Origin: Actinomadura rubteroloni
GTDB lineage: Bacteria > Actinomycetota > Actinomycetes > Streptosporangiales > Streptosporangiaceae
Assembly: GCF_002911665.1 (NCBI RefSeq)
Contig: NZ_MTBP01000001.1
Location: 496,001 to 560,000, forward strand
Length of the DNA stretch: 64,000 nucleotides
Direction of reading: 5' to 3'
The position numbers and the translations under genes were made by a program. Of the stretch, positions 34,512 through 43,344 are shown piece after piece; within the stretch, counting starts at the first letter, position 1, and every line of letters starts with the position of its first letter. The notes beneath the pieces are model-generated. The model was not told the origin of the DNA and did no database searches. It worked only from the letters and a program-made list of their open reading frames with translations.

Positions 34512-36827
34512 GTGAACGAGGCGAACCACGATCGGGCGAACCCCTTCTCCACGCTGTTCAGGCTGCTCGGCGCGGCGGTGGTCGCGGGCGTCCTGGTCGC
34601 GTTCGTCGCGCTGCCCGGCGTCGGCGGCGCGGGCCTCACCGCCCGCAACGCCGCCACCGACTTCCAGGGCATGGACAGCCGGCTGCGCTCCAAGCCGCCG
34701 TCGGAGAAGACCGTCGTGTACGACGCCGACGGCAAGCAGATCGCCACGTTCTTCGACCGCTACCGCGAGTCGGTCAAGCTCGCCAAGGTCGCGCCCATCA
34801 TGCGGACGGCCATCGTCGACATCGAGGACTCGCGCTTCTACCAGCACGGCGCGCTCGACCTGAAGGGCACCATCCGCGCGCTCGCGTCCAACGTCGAGAC
34901 CGAGCAGACGCAGGGCGGCTCCACCCTCACCCAGCAGTACGTGAAGAACATCCTGGTGGACGCCACCAAGACCAAGGAGGAGTACCAGGAGGTCACCGCG
35001 CCGACCGTCGGGCGCAAGATCCGCGAGCTGCGGTACGCGCTGGACCTCGAAGAGCACATGTCCAAGGACGAGATCCTTCAGGGCTACCTCAACATCGCGT
35101 ACTTCGGGTCCGGGGCGTACGGCGTGCAGGCCGCGTCGAAGCGCTACTTCAGCAAGCCCGCGTCCAAGCTGAGCTTGGAACAGGCCGCGCTGCTCGCCGG
35201 CATCACGCAGAACCCCACCGCCTACGACCCGATCCTGCACCCGGCCGAGGCGCGCAAGCGGCGCGACATCGTCCTCTACCGGATGGCGCAGCTCGGGCAC
35301 ATCAGCCAGGAGCAGGCGCGGACGTCCGCCGCCAAGCCGATCGAGCTGAACCGCACCGACCCCGTCGGCGGGTGCGAGAGCAGCGATGTGCCGTACTTCT
35401 GCGAGTACGTGAAGTACGACATGCTCAACATCCTGTCGGGCGGTAAGTACTGGTCGATGACGTCGAAGCAGCAGCAGAGCGTCGTGAACAAACTGAACCG
35501 GGGCGGCTACCGCATCCGGACCACCCTCGACCCGAAGGCACAGAAGGCCGCCGACCAGGCACTGCGCAACACGGTGTCACCGACCAGCCAGAAGGTCGGC
35601 GCGGAGGCGATGGTCGAGCCGGGCACCGGGAAACTGCGCGCCATCGGCCTCAGCAAGCGCTTCGGCTCGGGCACCGGCCGGACGGCCATCAACCTCGCCG
35701 CCGACCGCCAGCATGGCGGCGGCGCGGGGATCTCGGCCGGATCGACCTTCAAGGTGTTCACACTGGCCGCCGCGCTGGACGAGGGCCTGCCCGTCACGAC
35801 GTCCTTCTCATCCGGCAGTTCCACCACGGTCTCGGGCATGACCAACTGCAAGGGGGGCCCCACGCAGATCTGGAGCCCGAGCAACTCCGACCCCGCCGAA
35901 GCCGGGTCCTACAACCTCAAGACCGGCACGTGGCACTCGGTGAACACCTTCTACGCCCAGTTGGAGAAGAAGGTCGGGCTCTGCGACGCCGTCAAGATGG
36001 CCAAGCGGTTCGGGATGAAGAAGGCGACCGGTGAGCCGCTGGACGAGGTCCCGTCCCAGGTGCTCGGTACCAACGACATCGACATGGTGCACCTCGCCGC
36101 CGCCTACGCCGGTTTCGCCGCGCGCGGGAAGTACTGCACGCCGATCTCGGTCACGTCGGTCACCGACCTGAACGGCAAGAAGATCTCCGTGCCCGGCTCC
36201 AACTGCAGCCAGGTCATCGACGAGCCGCTGGCCGACGAGGTCAACTCGATCCTCCAGGGCGTCCTGACCCGGGGCACCGCGCGGGGACGGAGCATCGGCC
36301 GTCCCGCCGCCGGCAAGACCGGTACCTGTGAAGAGCACATGTGCGCCGTGTTCGCCGGATTCACCCCGAACCTCGCCGCCGCGACCGCGTACTGGGACCC
36401 GCGCGGCCCCAACCGCTACAAGGTCTACGGCGTCTTCGGCGCCGACCAGCCCGCCTCGATCTGGCAGCAGAGCATGGAGCGCGCCCTCTCCGGCCGCCCG
36501 GCCCTCGGCTTCTCCCGCCCGGTCGGCGACTTCGGCGACACCGCGACCGTCCCGGACGTCCGCGGCATGACCGTCGACGACGCCATCGCACGCCTCAAGG
36601 CGGAACAGTTCTCGGTGAGCGTCGCGTCCGGCGCCGTCGAATCCGATGAGGAGAAGGGCCGCGTCGCGTCCACCTCACCCGACGGCGGCACCGACGCCCC
36701 GATCGGCAGCTCGGTCATCATCTACGTGAGCAAGGGCAAGCCGGACAAGCCCGAGAACGGCGACAGCCCGCCGCCGTCCCCGAACCTCCCGCCCGACTTC
36801 CCACTCCCCGGCCGCGGCGGCCACTGA
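34512..36827 (+). CDS. Class A penicillin-binding protein with PASTA domain
   Basis: A 771-residue bifunctional peptidoglycan synthase. A single transmembrane helix (about residues 18-40) is followed by the GT51 transglycosylase (catalytic Glu in DIEDSRFYQHGALD at about 103-116, GGSTLTQQYVKN at about 135-146), the transpeptidase with STFK (nucleophile Ser411), SVN at about 476-478 and KTG at 602-604, and a C-terminal PASTA domain from about 677 (TVPDVRGMTVDDAIARL) ending in a Pro-rich tail. This layout matches mycobacterial PonA2-like proteins. The start GTG at 34512 sits seven bases after a TACCCT -10 element, so translation is probably leaderless; a longer frame from 34419 is not supported. 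Confidence 0.93.
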   Translation: MNEANHDRANPFSTLFRLLGAAVVAGVLVAFVALPGVGGAGLTARNAATDFQGMDSRLRSKPPSEKTVVYDADGKQIATFFDRYRESVKLAKVAPIMRTAIVDIEDSRFYQHGALDLKGTIRALASNVETEQTQGGSTLTQQYVKNILVDATKTKEEYQEVTAPTVGRKIRELRYALDLEEHMSKDEILQGYLNIAYFGSGAYGVQAASKRYFSKPASKLSLEQAALLAGITQNPTAYDPILHPAEARKRRDIVLYRMAQLGHISQEQARTSAAKPIELNRTDPVGGCESSDVPYFCEYVKYDMLNILSGGKYWSMTSKQQQSVVNKLNRGGYRIRTTLDPKAQKAADQALRNTVSPTSQKVGAEAMVEPGTGKLRAIGLSKRFGSGTGRTAINLAADRQHGGGAGISAGSTFKVFTLAAALDEGLPVTTSFSSGSSTTVSGMTNCKGGPTQIWSPSNSDPAEAGSYNLKTGTWHSVNTFYAQLEKKVGLCDAVKMAKRFGMKKATGEPLDEVPSQVLGTNDIDMVHLAAAYAGFAARGKYCTPISVTSVTDLNGKKISVPGSNCSQVIDEPLADEVNSILQGVLTRGTARGRSIGRPAAGKTGTCEEHMCAVFAGFTPNLAAATAYWDPRGPNRYKVYGVFGADQPASIWQQSMERALSGRPALGFSRPVGDFGDTATVPDVRGMTVDDAIARLKAEQFSVSVASGAVESDEEKGRVASTSPDGGTDAPIGSSVIIYVSKGKPDKPENGDSPPPSPNLPPDFPLPGRGGH

Positions 36828-36903
36828 CGCGCGGACGGCGGAAGGGCCGGACGTTGTCACCTGACCCGTAGGAATAGACGTACTTCGTGCAGTACGTGCT
36901 CCC

Positions 36904-37349
36904 TCAAGCAGGGCCGGTTTGCGTGTCGATATAGCGCCAGCATGCTCGGCAACAATGCCCATTGGTCAAGCTGGGCATCTTCGTCCACCGCGTGAGACTG
37001 TAGTTGGACGCCGCGCCGATGTTCGTGGAGTAGCCGCGCACATACTTCTCCGCGCGCGTGCACTCGCGTATGTAGACGCGCCGCCAGACGGCCCCGAAGC
37101 TGTCGACGCTGATGCACGCCCAGCCCGCATGGCAGGCGTGGTTGTAGCGGAACTGCGTCGTGATCGCGCCTGAGTCCTGGTCATAACGCGTCGCGGCCGC
37201 CTGCGTAGGAACTGCACCTGGTGGGCTGGGGCCCTTGCCGGTGCAGCCGCCCCGCGTGCACGTCGCCGCTGAGGCTGGGACTGTCAGCACATAGTCCCGG
37301 CCGCAGCCAGGACCGCCACCGCTGTGACCGACCTGATGAATTTCAGCAA
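36904..37349 (-). pseudogene. Frameshifted secreted DUF2690-like protein
   Basis: The frame ending at 36904 encodes LTVPASAATCTRGGCTGKGP, then ITTQFRYNHACHAGWACI and VWRRVYIRECTRAEKY, a small Cys-rich exported domain resembling DUF2690 (CxxxxCxGKDP and LRYSxxCRxxWA blocks). It lacks the start of a signal peptide. That start is present one frame away: a TTG at 37349 after GAGAAG opens LLKFIRSVTAVAVLAAAGTM and then hits TGA at 37284-37286. A single-base indel near 37285 therefore separates the signal core from the rest. It is either a recent pseudogene or a sequencing error. The gene overlaps nothing on its strand and sits between the PBP and a small membrane protein. Confidence 0.65.
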
Positions 37350-37482
37350 AGAAAACTTCTCTACCCTGGCGGGTCGGCCGAGTGTTCTTCGAAAGAATAC
37401 GGGGACCGTCCTGTACGCGCTGGCCATCTCCGATGCCATTACCCTGTTCGGATATACCGGTATCGGCGGGGTCGCAGGACGC

Positions 37483-37917
37483 ATGTCCCGCGGCCCCGCT
37501 CCGGCGTACCGACTCGGGAGACGGCTGGTGCTACTGAGACTCTTCTATGCGTGCGTCGCACTGATCGTCGCGGCTGTCGCAATCCTGGTCGGTTTCATGG
37601 TCATGACCGCGAAGGAGCGCGACGCCGCGGCACGAGCCGAGTCACGGGAGTTCGCCGCCCAGTTCATCGACCGGCTCAGCACGGCGACCGAGCGAAAGAT
37701 GCCTCCGGAAAGCGCACTGCGCGAGATCGCAGGCCGCGGCCCCGGGATCGACATCCGATGGTTTTCGCCCGGCACTTCGACGCTCTTCTTTCGCAGCATC
37801 TCGTCGCCCTACGTACGGCCGGCCTCGATGGGCGGATCCATGAACATGACGACGTGCTACCGCGTCGTCCTCGCAGTCGGCCGGCCAGCCGCCGCGAAGG
37901 AAGTGTCGTGCTACTGA
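37483..37917 (+). CDS. Small single-pass membrane protein of unknown function
   Basis: A 144-residue protein starting MSRGPAPAYRLGRR with one transmembrane helix (LFYACVALIVAAVAILVGFMVM, about 20-41) followed by a charged extracytoplasmic domain with two late cysteines (TTCYRVV and SCY), which may form a disulfide. CAGGAC lies just before ATG37483; a longer frame back to 37324 would cover the opposite-strand signal peptide and is less likely. Codon use is less extreme than in the neighbours. I do not recognise a family. It is convergent with the YqeY gene, with four bases between stops. Confidence 0.6.
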   Translation: MSRGPAPAYRLGRRLVLLRLFYACVALIVAAVAILVGFMVMTAKERDAAARAESREFAAQFIDRLSTATERKMPPESALREIAGRGPGIDIRWFSPGTSTLFFRSISSPYVRPASMGGSMNMTTCYRVVLAVGRPAAAKEVSCY

Positions 37918-37921
37918 CCGG

Positions 37922-38377
37922 TCAGGCGGTGAGCTGGCGTTTCACCTCGGCGGCGACGCGTCCGCCTTCCGCGCGGCCGGCGACCTTCGGGTTGACGACC
38001 TTCATGACCTGGCCGATGCCGCGCGGGCCGGCGGCGCCCGTCTCGGCGATCGCGTCCGCGACGAGCGCGGTCAGTTCGGCGTCGGCGAGCTGCGCCGGGA
38101 GGTAGGCGTCCAGGACGCCGTTCTCGTCGCGCTCGGCCTGCGCCTGCTCGGCGCGCCCGGCGTCCGCGAACGCCGTCGCGGCCTCGCGGCGCTTCTTCGC
38201 CTCGCGCGCGAGCACCTTGACGACGTCGTCGTCGGACAGCTCGCGCGCCTTCTTCCCGGCGACCTCCTCGTTCTTCACCGCGGTCAGCGCCATGCGCAGC
38301 GTGCGGGTGCGCAGTTCGTCCCGGGCCTTCATCGCGGCGGACAGGTCGGTCTCCAGCCTCGCCTTCAGGTCGCTCAT
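37922..38377 (-). CDS. GatB/YqeY domain protein
   Basis: A 151-residue YqeY-family protein: LKARLETDLSAAMKARDELRTRTLRMALTAVKNEEV at the N-terminus, LAREAKKRREAATAF, LDAYLPAQLADAEL and GIGQVMKVVNPKVAGRAEGGRVAAEVKRQL, the tRNA-binding tail shared with GatB/GatE. Its physiological role is not known; in actinomycetes it lies beside the same metallophosphoesterase gene. The start is ATG38377; a GTG two codons earlier is possible. Confidence 0.9.
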   Translation of the reverse strand: MSDLKARLETDLSAAMKARDELRTRTLRMALTAVKNEEVAGKKARELSDDDVVKVLAREAKKRREAATAFADAGRAEQAQAERDENGVLDAYLPAQLADAELTALVADAIAETGAAGPRGIGQVMKVVNPKVAGRAEGGRVAAEVKRQLTA

Positions 38378-38469
38378 GGTCACATCATGCCCTTCCGGCG
38401 CGTCCCACTCATCACGATTACCGTCGGTCCCCCGCGTCTGGAACGATGGGACGATCGGGAAGGAGAACC

Positions 38470-39366
38470 GTGCGAAAGCTGTACGCCGTACCCCTGGGAC
38501 TCGCCGCCGCCGGCGCCGCCACCTTCGGGTACGCCTCGGTCATCGAGCGCAACTGGTTCCGGCTGCGCCGGGTCGAGGTGCCGGTGCTGCCGCCCGGCCG
38601 TCCGGCGATCAAGGTGCTGCACCTCTCCGACGCGCACCTCACGCCCGGCCGGACGCGCCTGATCCACTGGGTGCGCTCCCTGGACGCCCTGGAACCCGAC
38701 CTCGTCGTCAACACCGGCGACTCGCTCGCCCACCGCGACGCGATCGGCCCGTTCCTGGACGCCCTCGGCCCCCTCCTGGACCGTCCGGGCGTCTTCGTCT
38801 ACGGCTCCAACGACCTGTACGCGCCGGTGTTCAAGAACCCGCTGCGCTACGTGTGGCGGACGAGCCGGTCCGACTACGCCAAGCGCTCGCGCGAACCGTC
38901 GCTGCCCTACCGCGAACTGGGCTCGTCCCTGCAGGCCGCGGGCTGGCTGGACCTGAACAACCGGATCGGTCGCCTGAAGGTCGGCGGCCTGGACGTCGAG
39001 TTCGGCGGCGTGGACGACACCCACATCGGCCGGGGCCGCTACGACCGCATCGCCGGCCCGGTGGACCCGCAGGCGGACGTCCACTTCGGCGTGATGCACT
39101 CGCCCGAACCGTCCGTCATGGACCGTTTCGTCGCCGACGGCTACGACCTGCTCCTCGCGGGCCACACCCACGGCGGCCAGGTCTGCGTGCCCTTCTACGG
39201 CGCGCTGGCGACGAACTGCGGCCTGGACCGTCCGCGCGTGAAGGGCCTGCACAAACACCGCGGCGCCTGGCTCCACGTCTCCGCAGGCCTCGGCACGTCC
39301 CCCAAGGCCCCCATGCGCTTCTGCTGCCCACCCGAGGCGACCCTCCTGACCCTCGTCCCGCGCTGA
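38470..39366 (+). CDS. Membrane-anchored calcineurin-like metallophosphoesterase
   Basis: A 298-residue phosphoesterase with a short N-terminal hydrophobic anchor (YAVPLGLAAAGAATFGYAS), then the dimetal signatures HLSDAHL (Asp, His), NTGDSL (Gly-Asp), YGSND (Asn-Asp, replacing GNH/D), GVMHSPEP (His) and GHTHGGQ (His-x-His). It resembles YkuE/YaeI-type UDP-2,3-diacylglucosamine or lipid phosphohydrolases of the membrane. AAGGAG lies just before GTG38470; an ATG eight codons upstream is less favoured. It is divergent from yqeY and is the last chromosomal gene before the tRNA-Pro-bounded island. Confidence 0.9.
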   Translation: MRKLYAVPLGLAAAGAATFGYASVIERNWFRLRRVEVPVLPPGRPAIKVLHLSDAHLTPGRTRLIHWVRSLDALEPDLVVNTGDSLAHRDAIGPFLDALGPLLDRPGVFVYGSNDLYAPVFKNPLRYVWRTSRSDYAKRSREPSLPYRELGSSLQAAGWLDLNNRIGRLKVGGLDVEFGGVDDTHIGRGRYDRIAGPVDPQADVHFGVMHSPEPSVMDRFVADGYDLLLAGHTHGGQVCVPFYGALATNCGLDRPRVKGLHKHRGAWLHVSAGLGTSPKAPMRFCCPPEATLLTLVPR

Positions 39367-39454
39367 CGGAAGAATCAGGGACGCATCACCCCCACGGATC
39401 CGCTAGAGTAGGCGAGGCGCTGGGAGAACGTACGACTCCCAGGCAGCCACCAAC

Positions 39455-39528
39455 CGGGGTGTAGCGCAGCTTGGCAGCGCGCTTCGTTCGGGACGAAGAG
39501 GCCGTGGGTTCAAATCCCGCCACCCCGA
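39455..39528 (+). tRNA. tRNA-Pro (anticodon CGG)
   Basis: Full cloverleaf by eye: acceptor CGGGGTG/CACCCCG, D-stem GCGC/GCGC with AGCTTGGCA loop, anticodon stem CTTCG/CGAAG with loop TTCGGGA (anticodon CGG), T-stem GTGGG/CCCGC with loop TTCAAAT, discriminator A. The CCA end is not encoded. Its 3' part from 39499 is repeated at 61255-61296, so it serves as an attachment site for the adjoining island. Confidence 0.96.
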
Positions 39529-39535
39529 CCCAGAA
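39499..39535 (+). repeat. attL-like repeat (3' end of tRNA-Pro)
   Basis: 37 bases from the end of the tRNA variable region through the discriminator and seven bases beyond. It matches the copy at 61255-61296 exactly except for a 5-base TCCCG insertion in the latter. Confidence 0.8.
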
Positions 39536-39542
39536 GAGCTTT

Positions 39543-39582
39543 GAGGCCGGTTCCCCCTGCGGAGACCGGCCTCAGGTCTTTT
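39543..39582 (+). terminator. Rho-independent terminator after tRNA-Pro
   Basis: Arms GAGGCCGGT (39543-39551) and ACCGGCCTC (39565-39573) with a 13-base loop, followed by a T-rich tract (TCTTTT, 39577-39582). It ends the tRNA transcript and, if the island is an insertion, was supplied by the element. Confidence 0.85.
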
Positions 39583-39757
39583 ACCCCCCGTCGATCCTGG
39601 AACTGAACGTCAGCTCGGCACCGACTCTGGCTCCCGCGACACAGTCGGCTTCCTTCACCGAAGACCTGCGGAGCGACCGCGTTCAGATCCGGTACCTGTC
39701 GATCACGCCGCAGCAGCCGCGTCCAAGCGGGCGACCATCGGCCCTGACCGGGCCGAC

Positions 39758-40183
39758 TCACTCAGACGTGCGGTCCTTTGGATACAGCGGGTCCAAGCGA
39801 TCAGCGTGGACGGTGTAGATGAACGGGCCAGGCAGGCCAGCAGCCTGGAGGATCGCCTCCTGATTGCTGATGAGACGGGCGGCATACTCCGTCGACTTCA
39901 GATCGGCTCGCGTGATCACGAAGCAGCGGGCCTCGTGCTGGGCGACCGCCTCGATCTCCACCCGGCGGTAGCGGATCTTCTTGTCCTTCATCAGCACGGG
40001 CCAACCCTGCCGCGCCGCTTCCTCGATCCACTCGACATCCGCGACGTGCTCGTCCTCGGGGATGCCGTAGTGCTCGGCCAGCGTGATGAGCTCCCAACCG
40101 GCGTCACGGAGCAGCTTCGGGACGAGGATGCGCCCCAAACTCCGATCGACGAAAAACCTAGGCTGCTGCTCTTGTTGCGGCAC
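39758..40183 (-). CDS. PIN-like toxin (VapC45-like)
   Basis: A 141-residue protein starting at GTG40183 (MPQQEQQPRFFVDRSLG). It has the first PIN-like acidic strand FFVDRSLG, GWELITLAEHYG, DVEWIEEAARQGWPVLMKDKKIR and FVITRADLKS, the layout of the PIN-like/VapC45 group. These are RNases that pair with a DUF433-type antitoxin; I recall Rv2018/Rv2019 of M. tuberculosis as the same pair. The frame overlaps the antitoxin gene by 26 bases, so the two are coupled. It probably stabilises the island or acts as a defence module. Which RNA it cuts is unknown. Confidence 0.8.
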   Translation of the reverse strand: MPQQEQQPRFFVDRSLGRILVPKLLRDAGWELITLAEHYGIPEDEHVADVEWIEEAARQGWPVLMKDKKIRYRRVEIEAVAQHEARCFVITRADLKSTEYAARLISNQEAILQAAGLPGPFIYTVHADRLDPLYPKDRTSE

Positions 40184-40871
40184 GCAGGGCGTCCTCGACT
40201 TCTTCCTGTGCCAGTCCGAACTCCAAGGCGACCGTCTGGAGCGGCTCCCCTGCCTGGAAGAGGTCGATGACGTCCTCGAGCTTGGCACCACCGCGCGCGA
40301 ACCTCGGCCGGCCGAACGAGTGATCGGCATCAATGCGGACGTCGGCCACGCGGTACTGAGGCAACCGGATCATCCGCGCGTAACCGTCGTCGGCGAACTC
40401 GACCCTCCTCAGATAGTCTTCAACCACCTCCGCGAACACCACCTGCTTGTTCCGCATGACCACGAGCTCCCTGGCCGACGAGCCCTCGGGTGTGTCGGCT
40501 TCCTGCTCCGCGTAGTCATAGAGGACCTCTGCCCCGTCGGTGAACAGCCTGCTACTGGCCAGGGCATGTTCCAGGCCGAGCTCCCGTTTGATCACCTCTA
40601 CCGCGGGTCTGATCCGCTGCATGGGTACGCCGGCATGACGGAAGGCCGCCAAGGCGTACGCCTCGGCCAGCCCCACGAACGGGACCGCCGGTTCGTTGCG
40701 CTTTCCGGGACGGACGGCCGTGATCACAGGCTCACCGTGCACACGGGCGCCACCTGGACGGTGCCGCTCATACCCGTACGCCCAAGTGGCGAGGGTCGAC
40801 GCAGGCACGGCAAGGTAGTCGGCCGCCTCCGCAATGCCGTAGAGAGGAGTGGAGAATCGATCCACTGCCAT
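40158..40871 (-). CDS. DUF433-containing antitoxin (VapB45-like)
   Basis: A 237-residue protein starting MAVDRFSTPLYGIAEAADYLAVPASTLATWAYGY, a MerR-like helix-turn-helix, with a C-terminal DUF433 domain (FARGGAKLEDVIDLFQAGEPLQTVALEFGLAQEEVEDALRAA, a second helix-turn-helix). Such proteins autoregulate the operon and neutralise the PIN-like toxin encoded just downstream. A VapB45-type length (about 240) fits. The promoter should lie in the 270 bases upstream. Confidence 0.82.
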   Translation of the reverse strand: MAVDRFSTPLYGIAEAADYLAVPASTLATWAYGYERHRPGGARVHGEPVITAVRPGKRNEPAVPFVGLAEAYALAAFRHAGVPMQRIRPAVEVIKRELGLEHALASSRLFTDGAEVLYDYAEQEADTPEGSSARELVVMRNKQVVFAEVVEDYLRRVEFADDGYARMIRLPQYRVADVRIDADHSFGRPRFARGGAKLEDVIDLFQAGEPLQTVALEFGLAQEEVEDALRAATRAAA

Positions 40872-41142
40872 ACCTGGCCACCTCCGATCTCGACTGCCCA
40901 GGATGGAGCATCCAAGCAGACGAGGAAAGCCGTTCGCCGGATCTGGCCCATCCAGCCCACGGTCAGGTACGAAGGTTCATACCCTGCTCAGTCTTCGTTC
41001 CCGCCGTATTGCACCGGGGCCATCCTCGATTTTTGGACCATCTTGCCGATCACCTCGCGGCACGCGAGAGGCGGGGTCCGGTTGCCCCGCGTGACCGGCG
41101 CAGCCCAAGCCCGTGTCCGACGCTCGTCGTTACGTTGTGCGT

Positions 41143-43344
41143 TCACCGATCGGTGGGCAGGAAGCGGCTTGGTCTGCCGTGCCAGGTGATCAGCAGTGTG
41201 TCGCGGGCCCGGGTGGCGGCCACGAACAGCAGGGAGCGCGCCTGCTGGAGTTCGCGGCGGTGGCGTACTGGGTCGGCGTTCTCGTACTGCTGGATGAAGG
41301 CGCGCGGGACCGTGCCTTCGCTGATTCCGGCGATGACCATGTGCTGGTACTCAAGGCCCTTGAAGCGGTGCATGGTCCCGACGTGCACGGCGTCGTCGAG
41401 CTTGGGGCCGTCCGGGCCGATGGACGCGGCGCGGATCCCGGCCTTGCCGAGCCGGGATTCGACATCGGCGACCATGCTCCGCTCAGGGACGCAGACGGCG
41501 ATCGATGGGGCCGTGGTGCCGGCCCACTCGGCGACCTGCTCGGCGATGAGTTCGAGTTCGTCCGGCCAGGTGCTCGCCGCCCGGAAGACCGGTCGGGGTC
41601 CGCGGAGGACGGATCGGTAGCCGTTCAGGTCGTCCTTGCCGTCGTCCAGGTCATCCCATGACTCGTCGCCGAGCAGGCCCAAGGCGGAGCCGAGGATCTC
41701 GTGGGTGGTGCGGTAGCTGAGAGTCAGCCGGGAGGACCGTCCACGGATGTTGATGCCCAAGCTGCCGAGCGTCACGTAATTGCCGTAGATCCGTTGGTGG
41801 GTGTCGCCCGCAATGAACATGTCGTTGTCGCCCTCGGGCACCATGGCCCGCAGCATTCTCCAGTGCGCGACGTTGAGGTCCTGAGCTTCGTCGACCACGA
41901 CGTGCCCGTACCGGTAGTTCTCTCGGGCGATCGACCTGTCGGCGAGGTGAATGTTGAGGGGGCTCTCCGCGTGTGCCTTGATTTTGGACGCGCGTTCCAG
42001 TTCGAGCCGGGCGGCCTCCCAGGCGACCTGCCGGTAGGTCCATAGGTTCTTCTCGTCCAGCCGCATCGTGAACTTTTCCACGAGCTGCCAGATCTGGCTG
42101 CGCTGCGCGCGGCCGATGTTGCGTCCGCGGCCCGCTCGCCGTGCGCGGAAGTAGGCGGTCCGGGACCTCTCCCCGAGGCCGAGGATCACCTGGCTCCATT
42201 CGTCGTGCAGGAATTGCGGGTCCCACTGGTCCTCATCGAGCTCCAGCAAAAGCTCGCGCCATTCTCGGACGGCCCGTTCGTCGTCGATCCAGCGTCGTCT
42301 GCCCCCCGCCTGGGTGTCGCTGACGATGCCGGTCGCGAGTTTGTCGATGTTGACGATGTCGACGCGCTTGAGGATTTCCGGCCCGCCCAGCTCCAGGAGG
42401 CGATCGCGCAGGTCGGCGGCGAGGTTCTTGTTGAACGTCGTCAGCAACACCGGCCGGTCCTCGCCGGGAGGGAGCCGGTCGACCAAGTGCTTGACCCGGT
42501 GCAGGGCGACGATCGTCTTGCCAGTACCCGGCCCGCCGCTCACCCGTGCCGGTCCCCGGTAGTCCCGCTCGACGATCTTCCGCTGGGTGGGGTGGAGGAA
42601 CACCTTCCAGCGCCCGAAGTCGCCGTCGAGTACCGACTGCAGGTCTGTGTCCTCGGTCGTGACCTTGGTCGCGGGACGGGCGAGCGCGGTGGCGTAGTCC
42701 GCCGGGTCGATCTCGTCGTCGGTCCTCACCGGACGGGTGACCTGTTCGAGGACCTCGTCGTACGTCTTGCCGTCATGCAGGGCGAGCAGGACCTCTTCGG
42801 TGAGTGCGGGTGCGAACTCGACAAGGGCGAGCAGGTCCTCCTCGGTGGTGATTTTCAGCGCGAGCTTGATCAGGGGCCCGGCGACACCGAGTTCGCGCAA
42901 CTGCTCCTCGGCGAACCCGGCCAGGAGGGGCGCGGGCCGGGCGGACTCCGGAGCGGGTGCGGAAGGCTTCGGGACGTCCGGGGAGACCGGAGTGCTCGCC
43001 ACAATGCTCAGGTCGACGAACTCGATTCCGCCTGTGACCTGGTTGATCTGGTAGCGGTACCGGTCGAGGTTGTCGTAGACGTCCTTCCGGTCCTTGACGG
43101 CCACCAGGATGTAGTCGCGGTTCCCGGCGTGCAGCAGCAGCGCCCGGTAGCTGTCGGTGACGCGCGCCGAGTAGAGCTGCGAGTCGCCCCTGAGCTGCTT
43201 CAGCCGCAGGCCCGGCGCGTCCGGGTTCTTGCGGAACTTGTGCTGGAATTCGTAGATGGCGCCCTTGATCGTGCGGGGGAGCTTCTGGATTTCCTTGTCG
43301 GCCTTGTCGAGCAGTCGCAGCGTCGCGCCGTCCTGAACGCTCAT
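41143..43344 (-). CDS. RelE-like domain fused to UvrD/Rep-type helicase
   Basis: A 733-residue protein. Residues 1-95 resemble the RelE/ParE fold (DKEIQKLPRTIKGAIYEFQHKF, LRGDSQLYSARVTDSYRALLLH, YILVAVKDRKDVYDNL). After a helical linker, an SF1A helicase follows: Walker A GGPGTGKTIVAL at about 270-277, VVVDEAQDLN, GDTHQRIYGNY, LSYRTTHEILG, GTMHRFKGLEYQHMV and VAATRARDTLLITWHG. UvrD-type enzymes unwind DNA 3' to 5'. The ATG overlaps the stop of the giant helicase as ATGA, so it is the last gene of the defence-like operon. The toxin-like head could target RNA or regulate the helicase (inference). Confidence 0.85.
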   Translation of the reverse strand: MSVQDGATLRLLDKADKEIQKLPRTIKGAIYEFQHKFRKNPDAPGLRLKQLRGDSQLYSARVTDSYRALLLHAGNRDYILVAVKDRKDVYDNLDRYRYQINQVTGGIEFVDLSIVASTPVSPDVPKPSAPAPESARPAPLLAGFAEEQLRELGVAGPLIKLALKITTEEDLLALVEFAPALTEEVLLALHDGKTYDEVLEQVTRPVRTDDEIDPADYATALARPATKVTTEDTDLQSVLDGDFGRWKVFLHPTQRKIVERDYRGPARVSGGPGTGKTIVALHRVKHLVDRLPPGEDRPVLLTTFNKNLAADLRDRLLELGGPEILKRVDIVNIDKLATGIVSDTQAGGRRRWIDDERAVREWRELLLELDEDQWDPQFLHDEWSQVILGLGERSRTAYFRARRAGRGRNIGRAQRSQIWQLVEKFTMRLDEKNLWTYRQVAWEAARLELERASKIKAHAESPLNIHLADRSIARENYRYGHVVVDEAQDLNVAHWRMLRAMVPEGDNDMFIAGDTHQRIYGNYVTLGSLGINIRGRSSRLTLSYRTTHEILGSALGLLGDESWDDLDDGKDDLNGYRSVLRGPRPVFRAASTWPDELELIAEQVAEWAGTTAPSIAVCVPERSMVADVESRLGKAGIRAASIGPDGPKLDDAVHVGTMHRFKGLEYQHMVIAGISEGTVPRAFIQQYENADPVRHRRELQQARSLLFVAATRARDTLLITWHGRPSRFLPTDR

